From: Brachionus plicatilis
Lineage: Eukaryota > Rotifera > Eurotatoria > Ploima > Brachionidae
Assembly (NCBI GenBank): GCA_010279815.1
Contig: QEOQ01000180.1
Coordinates: 977,036 to 1,041,035, forward strand
Direction: 5' to 3'
Length of the DNA: 64,000 nt
Below, in pieces: positions 42,968-54,289 of the stretch. Both the position numbers and the translations under genes were made by a program. The notes under the pieces are model-generated. The model was not told where the DNA came from and searched no databases. It was given only the letters and a program-made list of their open reading frames with translations. Position 1 is the first letter of the stretch; every line of letters begins with the position of its first letter.

Positions 42968-44525
42968 TTAGTTATAGTTATGTAAACACTGTTTTATTAA
43001 GTCAGCAATTCCATCTATGGAGTTTAAAGTAACTCTAAGCTTTTCTTTGTTTTTTCCAAAAAAAGATTCGAATAAATTGATGTCTTGCTCAAGGCTTTTT
43101 AATTTACAAGAGGATCTATTCGATCTGCAAAAAATAAATTTAAAAAATTTTAAAAGCTAAAAAATTATTTTTTAATGATTCAGTAAAAAATAATTTCATG
43201 CTAAATATAATGTTGATCGAAATTAAAAAAATATGAAGCTTTTAGGATATTTGACACATGATGGTTTGTTTTAATCTCCAACATAATTCTTAGTAGATAA
43301 TTTTGTGATGCATTTAGGTATTCCTTTGTTTTTTGACTAATAGTTTGAGTTTTGAGACCGTATTAGAATTGAAAAATAAGTTTTAATTCTGATATAAGTT
43401 TTAAAAATGAACGATTGCAGAAAAGGGCACATTAATGTTTTACCCAAACCCAAAGGCGATAATGAAAATAAGCATTTTTGTACTTTTTAAGATTTTTCAG
43501 TAATAATTGAATCAAAGTTTAGACTTGAGTCTAGAATAGCACCTTAATATTCAACTTGATTGCCTTAGTTAGGTGTTCAAATCCAAGGAGGAAATCATTT
43601 TCATAAAGTTGTTTTTCAAACTCAATAACTTTAGATTTTGATGAACTAAGTTCTATCATCTATTTTTTTCTATATTCATAACATATATTAAGAAGTTCTT
43701 GAAGTTGCTTATCTGATGGACAAATTAAAAGAATATCATCTGCATACACAACAATACTTACATTAATATTGTTATATAAGGCTCCAGAATTCCTTTGTAA
43801 GTATTCTTCAATGAGTTCATCAATATGAATGTTAAAAAAGAATGAGGATAACACTGTATTCTACTGTTAGACGATCTTTATAGTTTTTATCTTGAAATTC
43901 AATTATAGCTAGTAAGGAATCATAATATTTATTAAGGATAAGCCTAAAATTTATTTCTAATTTACCAGAGTTGTTTAAAAGTCCCAAAAAAAAGTCCAGA
44001 CTTTTTTTTTAAATTCGCTAGATCAGGCTGCATATCAAAAAATGTATATACTCTTGGGTTGTCTAATGCAATAGATTTGCCAAATATTAGAATTTTCTTG
44101 CAATTTTATCATAAATTTCTTCTTCAGTATTCAAAATTTTAAAGCCTGGACTTGGACTTGTGAATGAAAATTTAAAAAAAAAGTCGGGACTTGGACTTGA
44201 CTTGAGACTTTTAAACAGCTCTCTAATTTCCTTAAAATTTAAAAAAAGACCATCCCTACAGACTTTATCTAATGTTTTTTCAGCATCAAGAGAGGCTATT
44301 TTACACCCAGATCCATTTTTCACTTAATTAAAGATAGTTTCTTTCACTATAAAAATTACATGGTTGCATGAAGTTATTTTCCTGAATCCTAATTGAATGT
44401 TGCTTAACTTACATAAGTAAGGAGAATTTTGAAGAAATAGTTTCTCAAGTATTTGAGCTAAACAATTCGAAATTAAAATGGGTCTTATGCTGTTAACATC
44501 ATTAGAATTTTAAAATTAAAGCTTT
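42968..44525 (-). pseudogene. dead LINE reverse transcriptase, interrupted by a MITE
   Basis: Broken minus-strand frames follow the order of LINE-2: NDVNSIRPILISNCLAQILE, GFRKITSCNHVIFIVKE, SLDAEKTLDKVCRDGLF (first catalytic motif, with Thr-Leu replacing the usual Ala-Phe), then after the MITE NFRLILNKYYDSLL, FFNIHIDELIE, IVVYADDILLI (second catalytic motif, YADD), SSKSKVIEF, KVQKCLFSL, YGLKTQTISQKTKEYL and a terminal stretch ending LIKQCLHNYN before a stop at 42968-42970. Stops and shifts throughout mean it is inactive. The last segment, following a TTTTTTGCAG, could be mistaken for an exon of a host gene; its order and similarity to LINE-2 argue against this. Confidence 0.78.
43966..44223. 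mobile_element. hAT-like MITE (CAGAG family, copy 3), 258 bp
   Basis: Ends CAGAGTTGTTTAAAAGTCCC and, inverted, GAGAGCTGTTTAAAAGTCTC, followed inward by AAGTCCAAGTCAAG-type repeats. The flanks TAATTTAC (43958-43965) and TAATTTCC (44224-44231) match in 7 of 8 bases, as expected of an aged hAT target duplication. It splits the dead LINE, and LINE similarity resumes directly on the other side. Related starts occur at 4425 and 14327. Confidence 0.8.
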
Positions 44526-45326
44526 TTTAAAAATAGACCAATTTACACAAAACATTAAATTTTTAGAAAAAAAATACCGACTGTCTCAATGGAAAAAATT
44601 ATTCTTGTTGGCTCACTGGTGTCAACGAGCGTATAAATTGGCAGTTTTATTCATTTTGATAACACCACATTTACGATTTGATTGAATTGGTACATTCATT
44701 GAAAATAAAAAACATTAAATTTTTCATTCGAGCATCCATTGCAATTTGATGAGCGAATTTAAAGATTTTTAACCAAGACAAACAAATTTGTTTCTTGCTA
44801 ATTCGATTCAAAAATATATCAATTTTATTTTTATCATTTTCATCAGAAAAGATCAGGTTAATTATAAAATGATACGATGTTAAAAAGGGTTTATTAAATT
44901 ATTTAAACATATAACTGTTAGGCTATTAAATTTGCAAATTCATAAATTTTTTAGTTTAATTTTCATTTAATTATTTTCAAAATAAATAGTTTATTTTTTA
45001 TTATTTTTCAGATAAATCTTTTAAATTTAAATAAAAAATTATCAAAAAAAAAGGTATTGTTTTAATGGGAAAAGGTTCATGATGATGTTCGATGATTCAT
45101 AGATTTTTCAAGCTAAGAAAAAATTCATATTTTCAAACTTTCGGCACATCTTCGGAAATTCTAAAGCTCTTTTTACCCATTAAAAATTATCATCAAAAAC
45201 TATGAAAAATATTAAAAAATTTATCTTAATTACCAAGAGATAAAAAATTGATGATTTTTCATCCCACAGACATATTCTCTTTAAAATTGACGAAAAAACT
45301 AGCTTTTTTAGCTTACAATTAAAAAT
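44526..45326. other. upstream region of RING-PDZ gene
   Basis: AT-rich. No repeat with another copy and no clear promoter motif. Confidence 0.35.
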
Positions 45327-47394
45327 ATGTTTTTAGCTGACGAAATTTTAAAATTATTAGTTTGTGAGATTTGCTTCGAAAACTTTGACGAAAAGGATCA
45401 CTTGCCCATAGCTCTGTTTCTGTGTGGACATACATTCTGTGCTAATTGTGTGCAAAATTTAAACAATCAAACATGTCCAGCTTGTAATCAAAAATTTGAA
45501 AAAAGAGCCAAAAACTGGGCAATCATAAATCTAATTCCGCGAGCTAAAATACCAGAAGTGTACGAAAAGCTTAAGGAGGCAATAGAGAATAGTTTTGGTC
45601 TAATCGAACAAATTGAAACAATGGACTCACAGACCAAACGTGACTACCGAAATAATCTGGACTGGATCCGGGAAAGCATTAACATCAGGGCTGAGGACTT
45701 AATCAAAAGAATTAGAGAACTTCAAAATGGCTTGATAGATCGCTTGGACGAATTTGAAAATAAATGGGAATCAGTAAGTGAAGAGCTGCGCAACAAAGAC
45801 TCCAAAAGAAAAAGCAGTCTGACAAAAATTAAAGCTGACATTACCATTGAAGAGGTTAAGACTAGTCAAGAAAAGCTTGACGAATATAAATCAAACGTGG
45901 ACTCAGCATTTGATGAACTAAATGAGCGGTTGGATTCGTTGAACAAACTCAAGAATGATTTAGTCTCATTTAAAAATTCGAATGTTGACTTGGATGAATT
46001 AAATTCGGACAGATTGTTTGGAAAATTGGAGATTGAAAATTTAGATTTTGGCTTTATTGGGGATAAGTCTGATGACGATGACACTTATGCAGAAATTCAG
46101 AATACTCTAAATGAATTTGATAGATTGACCGAGGCGCCAATTGTCCAAAGTGAAAAAATTCAGCAAACGCACACAAAAGAAGCCTCAATGGTTCAAAGTG
46201 AAAAAAGTCAGCATCCAAAGACAAAAGAAGCGCCAAATACAGTTTCTGCACTGCAAATCATTAATCCTATAATAGTGCCACCACAATATCCATTTCCAAC
46301 TGAACCCAGAGCAATCAAAGATGGTAAGTGAAAGTTTTATTTGTGAAAAAATAATGATTTGGTTTTTAAGAAAGTGAAAGTGAGGCGCATAGTTTGAGAA
46401 GAAAGTGCCAACTGGTCAGGGCTCATAAAACTGATTTTTACGGGTTTGAGCTTAAAAGCATGAAAAACGAGGGTAAGCACTATACCATATCCATTCAAGC
46501 TGATTCACCTGCAAGTCGCGCTGGTCTGAGAGAAAACGACTTGATCATTGAAGTAAATGAAGAGTCTGTTATTGGTCTCGAAAGGGAACAAGTTGTCAAA
46601 AAAATGCTTAAACACTCTAAACACGTTGATTTAACAGTTTTTGATGAATCAGAGGCTAGGAAAGGAAATATTAAGAGCTTAACTCTTGATAATAAAAAAT
46701 TGAGGGCTTCGTCTATTGATTCAGATGGTATTTTTTAAAATTTAATAAAATTTTACCCACAAACAATTCTTTTTTCTTTTAGACAAATATCCTGAGAGTC
46801 GAATGATTATTTTATCACGTAGTCCTGGTTCGAAAAGCTTTGGATTTTCGATTAATAAGGGAAAAACTGGGGCTCACTTTATATCTCAAATAGAAAAAAA
46901 TTCACCTGCTGCTAATTCGAGTATGCGCATTGGTGACTGCATTCTGAAAGTTAATGGTATTAATTTAGTTCACAAAAGCTTTTCTAAAGCAATTGACATA
47001 CTTAAAAAAGAAAGTGAAAAAAGTGACAAATTTCAAGTGGAAGTAATACAGCCAGAATATTTCAACAAATCATCCAAAAAGATATCCCGCGCCAGTTCAG
47101 CTGATAATCTCGATGTTGATGAATATTCAGGTAAATCAATCATTTTATTTTAGTAGAATTTTTTTCCATTTTTTTTGCTGAAAGCCAAATGTCAAAAAAT
47201 GCTTTTTTTAATTATTTTTTTTGAAAATTAGATATGTTGAATTTTTGAATAAAATTTTAGATAAAAATTCGATTAGTGATGATGATATGGAAGACCATCT
47301 AAATAAAAAATCTGAAGCAAATAACCGAAATCGAGAACTAAATAAAAGAAATTTTATAAAATTTTTCAAAAATAAAAAAACAAAAAATTTCTAA
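45327..47394 (+). CDS. RING-coiled-coil-PDZ-PDZ protein, probable E3 ubiquitin ligase
   Basis: Exons 45327-46323, 46371-46727, 46783-47130 and 47261-47394 give 611 residues. All introns are short (47, 55 and 130 bp), GT-AG and phase 1. Domains: a C3HC4 RING finger at 13-53 (C13, C16, C33, H35, C38, C41, C50, C53), a long coiled coil (about 80-240), an acidic linker with two copies of a VQSEK(I/S)Q motif (about 272-300), PDZ1 (about 343-425, carboxylate loop YGFEL), PDZ2 (about 458-540, loop FGFSI) and a basic tail. A RING should transfer ubiquitin from an E2, and PDZ domains should pick targets by their C-termini, so a membrane-associated ligase similar in principle to LNX/PDZRN proteins is inferred. 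Each PDZ lies in its own symmetric phase 1-1 exon. Confidence 0.85.
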
Positions 47395-48314
47395 TATAAT
47401 CAATCTTATCAAAATTATTTGTTTTAAAAAATTCATCTTTATTTGTACTGTTTAACTTAATTGTAATAAACAACCTAAAAAAAATTAATTCTTTGTGTTT
47501 AATACAAGAATTTTGATTTAAATTTTGAAAATTTATGGCTTGTCATATCATAAATGAAAATGATTATGCATTTAAATAAAATTTAAAAAAAAAGAAAGTA
47601 AAGATATTAAAATTAAATTAAAAATAATAAAAAAATGATTTATTTGTTAAGTTCTTATCAGTCATTGGCAAATATTATACTGGACGATTAAAATCGATAT
47701 AATAAAATTTTGAATACAATACCCTAAATTTTTCATTTTTTTCCCCAAATAATAAACAAATTCTTGAATATTAAGTTGAAGCATAAAAAAATTAATTAAC
47801 ACTTAAATAGAAATCCAAAATTTTTAATTTATTGAAGGTTTTTATTAAAAAATGCTAACTAATTATGACCCAATTTTTTTTAAAAAAAAATCTAAATTTC
47901 AGTCTAAATTAAATAAAATTGCGTGTAAAATGCCTAAAAAATCAAAATATAATCAATCTCGTGTTAATCTAATGAATCGGAAATGAAGACTTTTTCCCAG
48001 AAGAAGAGATGGCGACCGTAGATAAATGGCCAAAAACTCCTAAGTTACTAACACGATTATATTTTGATTTTTTAGGCATTTTTCACGAAATTTTATTTAT
48101 ACTTAGGTAAGTTTTTACTAAAATTTAGAAAAAAATATCAATAGAATATTAATATACAAATTTGTTAAAAATCACATGATTTGAAGAGATTTTTTAAGAA
48201 AAATAAAGCAATAAATTAAAAAAGTAAAATCGTTTAAAATTTTGTCTAGATTTAAAAAAAAAAAAAAATTGGGCCATAATTGGTCCCTCGAAGAAGATAC
48301 GATTTAAACCAGAA
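47395..48314. other. 3' flank of RING-PDZ gene, nothing firm
   Basis: AT-rich. AATAAA-type hexamers occur (for example at about 47465). A palindrome-like pair AATCAAAATATAATC / GATTATATTTTGATTTTTTAGGCATTTT spans about 47940-48085 and may be a small foldback element. Confidence 0.4.
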
Positions 48315-48528
48315 AAAACACATTTTTTTCCTTTTTTTAGCCAACAAAACCGCCACACCCTTTTTTTTTCTAAATTACATTAACATGTAGAGAATTTTAT
48401 GCTCTTTCAGAATATGCTTTTTTAGAATATTTAAGTTTTATATTTGAGATTTTTAGTCTTAAAGAACAAACAACTTTTTAAGGGTTTGCTATTTTTGGAA
48501 CCCTGGGTGTAAAAAAATTTTTTTTTAG
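48315..48528 (+). repeat. dispersed 215-bp repeat, copy B
   Basis: The inverse of 18062-18276, with TAGAGAATTTTATGCTCTTT, GGAACCCTGGGTGTAAA and an AAAACCGCC block. On its right it abuts AGCCCCCCCTCCAAAGAATT, similar to the hAT end at about 50600-50625. Confidence 0.75.
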
Positions 48529-49979
48529 CCCCCCCTCCAAAGAATTTTTCTTTTATGGGGTTTTCGAGGGCGTAGATTACGAATTTTGAGTCAAAAATGT
48601 GAAATTCAGATTGCACTAAAGTTTTGAATTTCGTGAACTTTACCTAAATTTACAAAAGTAAAAAATCATAAATTTAACAGATTTTACGTAAAATAAGGTA
48701 AATTTTCAATATTTACGTAAAAAATTATAAAAACAAAAATGTCCAAAAATGTGCATCTTTTGAGAGTTAATTATAAAATGAAAATTTACTTTAATTATCA
48801 TGTATTTTGAATATAAAATAGTGTAGCACAAGCGCTGAGGTAAAACCGTCCAGCTACTGGTATTCGAGGAAGCCAACACAGAGTAGCAAGACAATTTACC
48901 AGAAACTTTGGTCAACGATAAAACTTTCTGGTTAACAGTATTATTCCAGTTTGGAATTAATTACCGTATTTTTTTGTCAATTCCCTTACAAAGGACACTT
49001 TCAAATCGAACTACGATAAGTATACAAAAATGCCAAAACCAAAATAATTAATCAACAAATTTTCAATCAGTAAAACACAAAAAGAAAAAAAAATAATATT
49101 TTGACGAAAGCGTAATTCAACAGCCGCCAAAGTGTGTCTAAGCACACTTGCAGTGGTGATGGTGTCATGGTTACTGTTGCAGGTTAATATTATTATTATT
49201 ATTATTATAACAAAAAGCGAAACACTACTTTATTTTTATTACAAAATTTAGATACTTTTTCTGAAATTAGTTTTCATTTTTTGTTGTCTTTTGACGATCT
49301 TGACCATCCATCTTGGAACGGTCTTTCCAGGATCGCCATACAACACTAAATTTACCTAAAATTACGTAATTTAATAGATTAATTTCTTAGGCCTTTTTAA
49401 CATTGCATCAAAATTGCTTCGTCTAGGGAATGTAAAATCTAAACCTATTCCACCAAAAGGATCAGTGTTAAATTATCTTCTATTTCTCAATTTTAATTTC
49501 TTAATTTTTCAAAACTTACTTATAGTAGACTTTTATAAGTAACCATACCTGTAAAAATACACTCATTTATTTTGCTTTTTTTGATTATTGTTTCACTCTT
49601 GCATTTTATTTTTCAATAGATGCAATAATCAAACTTGTTAAAAGTTATTATTTTTCGATGTTAAAATTATTTAAATTTAAATTTGAAACTAATAACTTCA
49701 ATGACATTAACAACTTTTCAGGAAAATATGGCTTATTTGATTTTCAGCATAAAATATCTTTTTTCTAACAAAAACCCTCTTCCCAAAATCTAGGTACTTT
49801 TTCTTAAATTAGTAATTATTTTTTAATAAAAAGTGTAATTTTTTAAGAAAAAGCTTCAATAAGTTAAAAATATTGGATTTATATTTAATTTAGCGTTAAT
49901 TAATTTTTTTTACCAAATACTTAATATTCAAGAATGAATTGAATTTAAAAACAAACAATTATTCGAAATTTGCAAAAAT
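48529..49979. other. intergenic with unexplained GC-richer patches
   Basis: GC-richer islands lie at about 48825-48925, 49120-49190 (with hairpin AGTGTG-TCTAAG-CACACT followed by a (TTA)n run at about 49184-49208) and 49295-49345 (GATCTTGACCATCC, GGATCGCC). They may be transposon or SINE-like tails; no open frame or family was recognised. Confidence 0.35.
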
Positions 49980-50635
49980 GAATCAATCAAAATTAAATTT
50001 TGCTTCTTTGCCTAAATTTAATAATTCTCATCCGATTCAGAATAATTAAAAGCTATTATACAACATATTTATACTGTTACTAGTTATGTTATTAATAATT
50101 TAGATTCTAATCAATTATCATTAAACCCCAGGCGAAATTTTAATCTTAGAAATCTTGAAAAGCCGAATCAACCATTACAAGTCTATGAAGTATTACATTA
50201 GAATTAAAAATTAGAAAATTTAAAGATTATTTTAAGGATCTACTTAATTTGGATAAAAATTTTCCAAATATATTTTTGTTATTTCAAATTTATTTATCTT
50301 TTCCTATTTCTAATGCAAATTCTGAAAGATCATTTCCTGCATTAAAACGAATCGAAAGTTATTTGGCAAATTCTATGGATCAGCAAAGACTGAATGACGT
50401 TTCTTTTTTAAATATTGTGCAAGAAGAAGCTGAAAATGCTGATATAACTAAAATTATTCAAAATTTTTCTTCAATAAAGGATAGAAGATTAAAATTTTTC
50501 TAGTCTGAATAACCAAAGTACTGACTAAACTTGATTTTTGTTTATTTTATATTAATAGTCCAAGTTGTAAATAAAAAATATCAATATCAAATTTTTTTTG
50601 AGCCCCCCCATCCAAAAATTCTAGCTACGCCACTG
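49980..50635 (+). pseudogene. hAT transposase C-terminal remnant with right terminal repeat
   Basis: The frame 50249-50503 encodes FPNIFLLFQIYLSFPISNAN, SERSFPALKRIESYLANSM and QQRLNDVSFLNI, the typical hAT dimerisation domain. An upstream broken frame (about 50090-50200) may be more of the same protein. 120 bp after the stop, AGCCCCCCCATCCAAAAATT leads to CTAGCTACGCCACTG ending at 50635, i.e. CAGTGGCGTAGCTAG inverted, a typical hAT end. The left end is not identified, so the element is truncated or heavily decayed. Confidence 0.75.
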
Positions 50636-50982
50636 AATGTATCTAACCATTAAAATCAATCAAGTGTTAAAATAAATTACAAAAAGATACAAAAAGATAA
50701 AATTCTTTCACGATCATATGAATTAATCTTTACTTGAAAGCATACAAAAAAAAGAGGGTATTTTCTGGTTTTACATTTAATTAATTTTTTAGCATAAGAC
50801 ATTTATCGCTATAAAGAGATAAATTTTATTTCAATAGCTAAAAAGAAAGCAAATTTTTTAATTTGAATTCTTAGAATAAAATTTAAAAAAGCAAATTTTT
50901 TTGTAAAAATACAAATTTTATCTATTAAAAAAATTTTCTAAAGACACTAAAAAATAAGGTTTATTAAAAATATGATTATTAA

Positions 50983-51315
50983 TTAATTAATCTTTAGTAA
51001 CTCAACATCAAAAATCAATGTTGAATAAGGTGGTATTCCTCCTGGAGACCCTTCAGCTCCATAAGCAACATCATGAGTGCAGATTAAGTAAGATCTTTCT
51101 CCGACACTCATTTGTGCTACTCCTTCATCCCAACCGCGAATCACCTGGCCTTGGCCAATGCTAAATTGAAAAGGCTCTTTTCTATCGCGACTTGAGTCAA
51201 ATTTAGCGCCCCCGACAACTCCAAGATATCCTGTATAGTGAACGGTTACATTTTGGCCTGGCTTAGGATATGTTTTTCCATCGCCTTTTTTCTTTAACAA
51301 TTTTGTTACACCCAT
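50983..51315 (-). CDS. FKBP1A: FKBP12-type peptidyl-prolyl isomerase
   Basis: An intact single-exon protein of 110 residues, close to the 108 of vertebrate FKBP12. It catalyses cis-trans isomerisation of proline bonds in the cytosol and in other animals binds FK506/rapamycin and calcium-release channels. The binding-pocket residues are present: Y27 (VHYTGYL), F39-D40 (KFDSSRDR), F49 and F51, V58-I59, W62 (VIRGWDEGV), Y85 (VAYGAEG) and F102 (LIFDVELL). A two-residue insertion in the [10 protein letters not shown] loop explains the extra length. ATG at 51313-51315. An AATAAA poly(A) hexamer lies 18 bp after the stop (complement of 50960-50965). No signal peptide, so it is the cytosolic form. 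Confidence 0.97.
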   Translation of the reverse strand: MGVTKLLKKKGDGKTYPKPGQNVTVHYTGYLGVVGGAKFDSSRDRKEPFQFSIGQGQVIRGWDEGVAQMSVGERSYLICTHDVAYGAEGSPGGIPPYSTLIFDVELLKIN

Positions 51316-51982
51316 TTTTCGATTTTTAATTTAGTACAGAAAATAATTCATCTTAAATGAGAATTCGATGGCTCAAAAAAACGTCTTGTTAATTTTATAA
51401 TTATTGATTCGTAAAAAATTCGATAAACTCTATTTGTTTCCATTGAATTTTGTAAATCATGATTAAATTATTGAATTCAAAATTTAGCTATATTATCTAA
51501 AATTTTCCAAACAAATACTTTTGAAAATTAAATCAAACATTCATAAACAAACATTTCTAAGATAAAAACAACTGAGTGATTTCAAGGTATCTACGTTTTT
51601 TTGCCAAACTCAAAATTAAATTTTAAAAGCATCACTAACAAGAGTAGAAGCATTTTTTTGCATTTGAAAAAATGGGCCACAATTTTCAGGGTTCGAATGA
51701 TAATTTTTTTAGGCTTTTAAGCTTATATTCTTTATTAATCTTAATTTAAATAAAGCTTTAAAAGATAAAATATAATTTATTTTCAGATATTTCTACTGAT
51801 TTTTATTATATTGAGTTTTTGTTTAAAAATATAAGATAAAAAATACAAATAACATGACTGGTCATCTTTTTTCTTCAAAATTTAGAATTATGGAAGACTA
51901 TCAGCTAGAACGATAGATGTGAGGAACAAGTACGCTATCAAGACCCATTCAGGCAAATGATTGATCAAAAAACTAAAATGAT
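51316..51982. other. upstream of FKBP gene, nothing recognised
   Basis: AT-rich; no supported gene or repeat. Confidence 0.35.
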
Positions 51983-51990
51983 AAAGAATC

Positions 51991-52771
51991 GGGTCTCACC
52001 TGATATATGACCAGCTGGTAATCTAATATGGGACCAAGCCATGACCTAACTGTGATGTGACCAGACTAGCTTCTTCTAACTGGTCACAAGTAAAAATATC
52101 CTGGTGACCAAAATTTATAACTGGTCACATTTATTAAAACAAATAATCATGTTTGTTAAATCTATTTTTATAAAATAAAAGAAAATAATGAAATTTCTAA
52201 AATTATTTGTAAATGCAAAACTTGAAATTTTTTTTAAATAATTTGTTTGAAATTTGTGAAAAATTTAAACATTAATAAATACTCTCAAAGATTATTAGCA
52301 CTTAAAAAAAAAACTAAGATGAAAATTGAAAATGATGAATAATATAAACTCTTTGAAAAGCTTAGAGATTTTGGTTTGCTTTTAGGAGTTTCATTTTGTA
52401 CTAATGCCAAATGCAAAAAATTGGGTAATCAGATGGTTTTAAATTTGCATGTTGCAAAGTCTCATAAAAACAATTAAAAATTGGTTCTCTTAGACTTTAT
52501 TAAATTATTTTAGATTAAAATTAGACTAAACTAGATTAATATTTTTTTTCATTTAAACTATAATTCAATTGGATTATAATAAAAATATAACCTTTTTTAT
52601 CATACTGGTCGCAATCTTTTTGGTCACGTAATATCCTGGTCACAAAAAATTTTTCTGGTCACACTTTATACTACATGACTTATTCTGGTCACATAATAAG
52701 TGACCATTGTTGGTTACATAACAGGTAGGTCATGGCTTGATCACATATTAGGTGACCAGCTGGTCAGACCC
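51991..52771. mobile_element. 781-bp MITE with exact 8-bp target duplication
   Basis: The ends GGGTCTCACCTGATATATG and, inverted, GGGTCTGACCAGCTGGTCAC form terminal repeats. Subterminal arms carry many copies of TGTGACCAG / CTGGTCACA and share ACCAAGCCATGACCTA-like blocks. AAAGAATC flanks it exactly (51983-51990 and 52772-52779). The plus-strand frame at about 52318-52476 has a C-x4-C-x11-H-x4-H pattern (FCTNAKCKK...LHVAKSHK), suggestive of a zinc-finger remnant, with one internal stop upstream. Eight-base duplications fit hAT or P-like elements. Confidence 0.85.
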
Positions 52772-52779
52772 AAAGAATC

Positions 52780-53429
52780 TATTGCCCAATAAAACACTAT
52801 ACGGACAATTATAAGCGAAGAAAAAAGCATGAATTTTAAAGAACTTTTGAAATTCAAAAATTATGTAAAACAATAACAATAAATTTCAAAAACAATAATT
52901 TCATTTAAAAATTTTGATCTTTGTAGAATAATAAAATCACCATCTGATTTCAAACCTATTTTAATTAATTAATTATTTAAATTTTCTAACTATATTTAGA
53001 AGAATTATTCTGATAAATTTTAAATTCGAGATTATAAAACCAGCCCAAATTGAAATGAATATTCAGTCGAAATTTCTTGATAGCGTAAAAAGTTTAAAAT
53101 TTATCTGAAATACACTTTTTAGTATGGATCGTTTGAGCAACCAATTGGGTTCTGAATGTAAAATAAAAATTGATTGTTAAACTGAAAGTCCAATATTTAA
53201 ACTTTCAATTTATTTACCTTTTTTTACTTTTCTTTTAATTTTAATTTTTCTTATTAAAAAAATTATTAAAGGCTTTTTCAAAAATTATGAAAAAATGACT
53301 CAAGCTTATTACATTTAGTGCTTGAAAGATGATTATGGATACACTTAAAAAAAAACAAAACTTAAAAATATTTGTACACATATTTTTTTTTGAATTTTAA
53401 AAAATTTTATCCCCTTTTTATACTAATTT
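52780..53429. other. intergenic, nothing recognised
   Basis: AT-rich spacer between two MITEs. Confidence 0.35.
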
Positions 53430-54289
53430 CTAAAATTGTATATAATCGGCCAGAAATTTAACCTCAAAAACAGAATTTTAACCCTTTTAACCCATTATAT
53501 ATATTAAGGAGGAAAATTTTTGAATTTTCAAATAAAATTATTTAGCTCATTTAATTTAATTTATTCGAAACAAAACAAGAGTGAGTTTTAAAGAAGTCTA
53601 AAAAAAGAAAGAGTTAATCTTTACAATAATCATATAAAAATTCTTTTTTTGTTTTTTTTTTAAATCTTTTGGTAAACAACTAAAACAAACCCAATTTGAG
53701 CACTTTTCACAAGATAACCAGTTTGATCAGTATAGTTTTTTTTAGATTGAATTTCTTTGTTCTGTGACATTTAAAGCTTATTTTTAAACAATTTGCTTTT
53801 TTATGCTGAAAAAAAAATTTTGGAGAGTGAGAGAGAGAGAAAATAATTTTATAATTTTTTAATTATTTAAAAAATAGTGTCACTGTATTTTTATAGTCTT
53901 ATTCGTTTAAATGGGTTAAATGAAATATTAATTTGGACTAATTGGGTGATTTTTCGGACCAGTAGGGTTAAATATATTTAACTCTTATGCTGAATCTAAC
54001 GGGCGAAATAGGTTAGAGCTTAAGTATTACCTAGGACCTTAAAAGACCCTTTTCCCGAATTACAAAATCGAGAGTTTTTCACCTTATTAGGCGTAGTCGA
54101 ACTTTAAGAGAAAAAAAAGCATGTTACGGATTCTTTTAAAAATATATCACACATATCATTCGATTCCTCTTCTCGAGTTTTACATGTTTAGATATTTTTT
54201 TAGGAAGTAGCTTTAAAAATGTAGGAGATATAGGGGATTTTCAAATTCGGTCACACAATTAACCGATAACCCCTTTAGGCTAGATTACC
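53430..54289. mobile_element. GGTAACC MITE, copy 2 (left end lost)
   Basis: It matches 36400-37497: GAAATTTAACC, AACAGAATTTTAACCC, GGTAAACAACTA, GAGAGTGAGAGAGAGAGA, ATAGTCTTATTCG and a right end TAACCCCTTTAGGCTAGATTACC. It keeps about 130 bp near 53950-54100 that copy 1 lacks, and it lacks the nested MITE: ACCCAATTTGAGCACTTTTC shows the empty target. The left terminal repeat is not visible; the start is approximate. Confidence 0.7.

Noticed and set aside
42968..43126. An apparent terminal exon on the minus strand after TTTTTTGCAG, reading SNRSSCKLKSLEQDINLFES and on to a stop
   Set aside because: Order and similarity of the preceding segments to LINE-2 show it is the C-terminal part of the dead LINE at 42968-44525.
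51660..51700. Possible tRNA T-arm (GGGTTCGAATGA)
   Set aside because: No acceptor stem, D-arm or anticodon arm can be placed around it.
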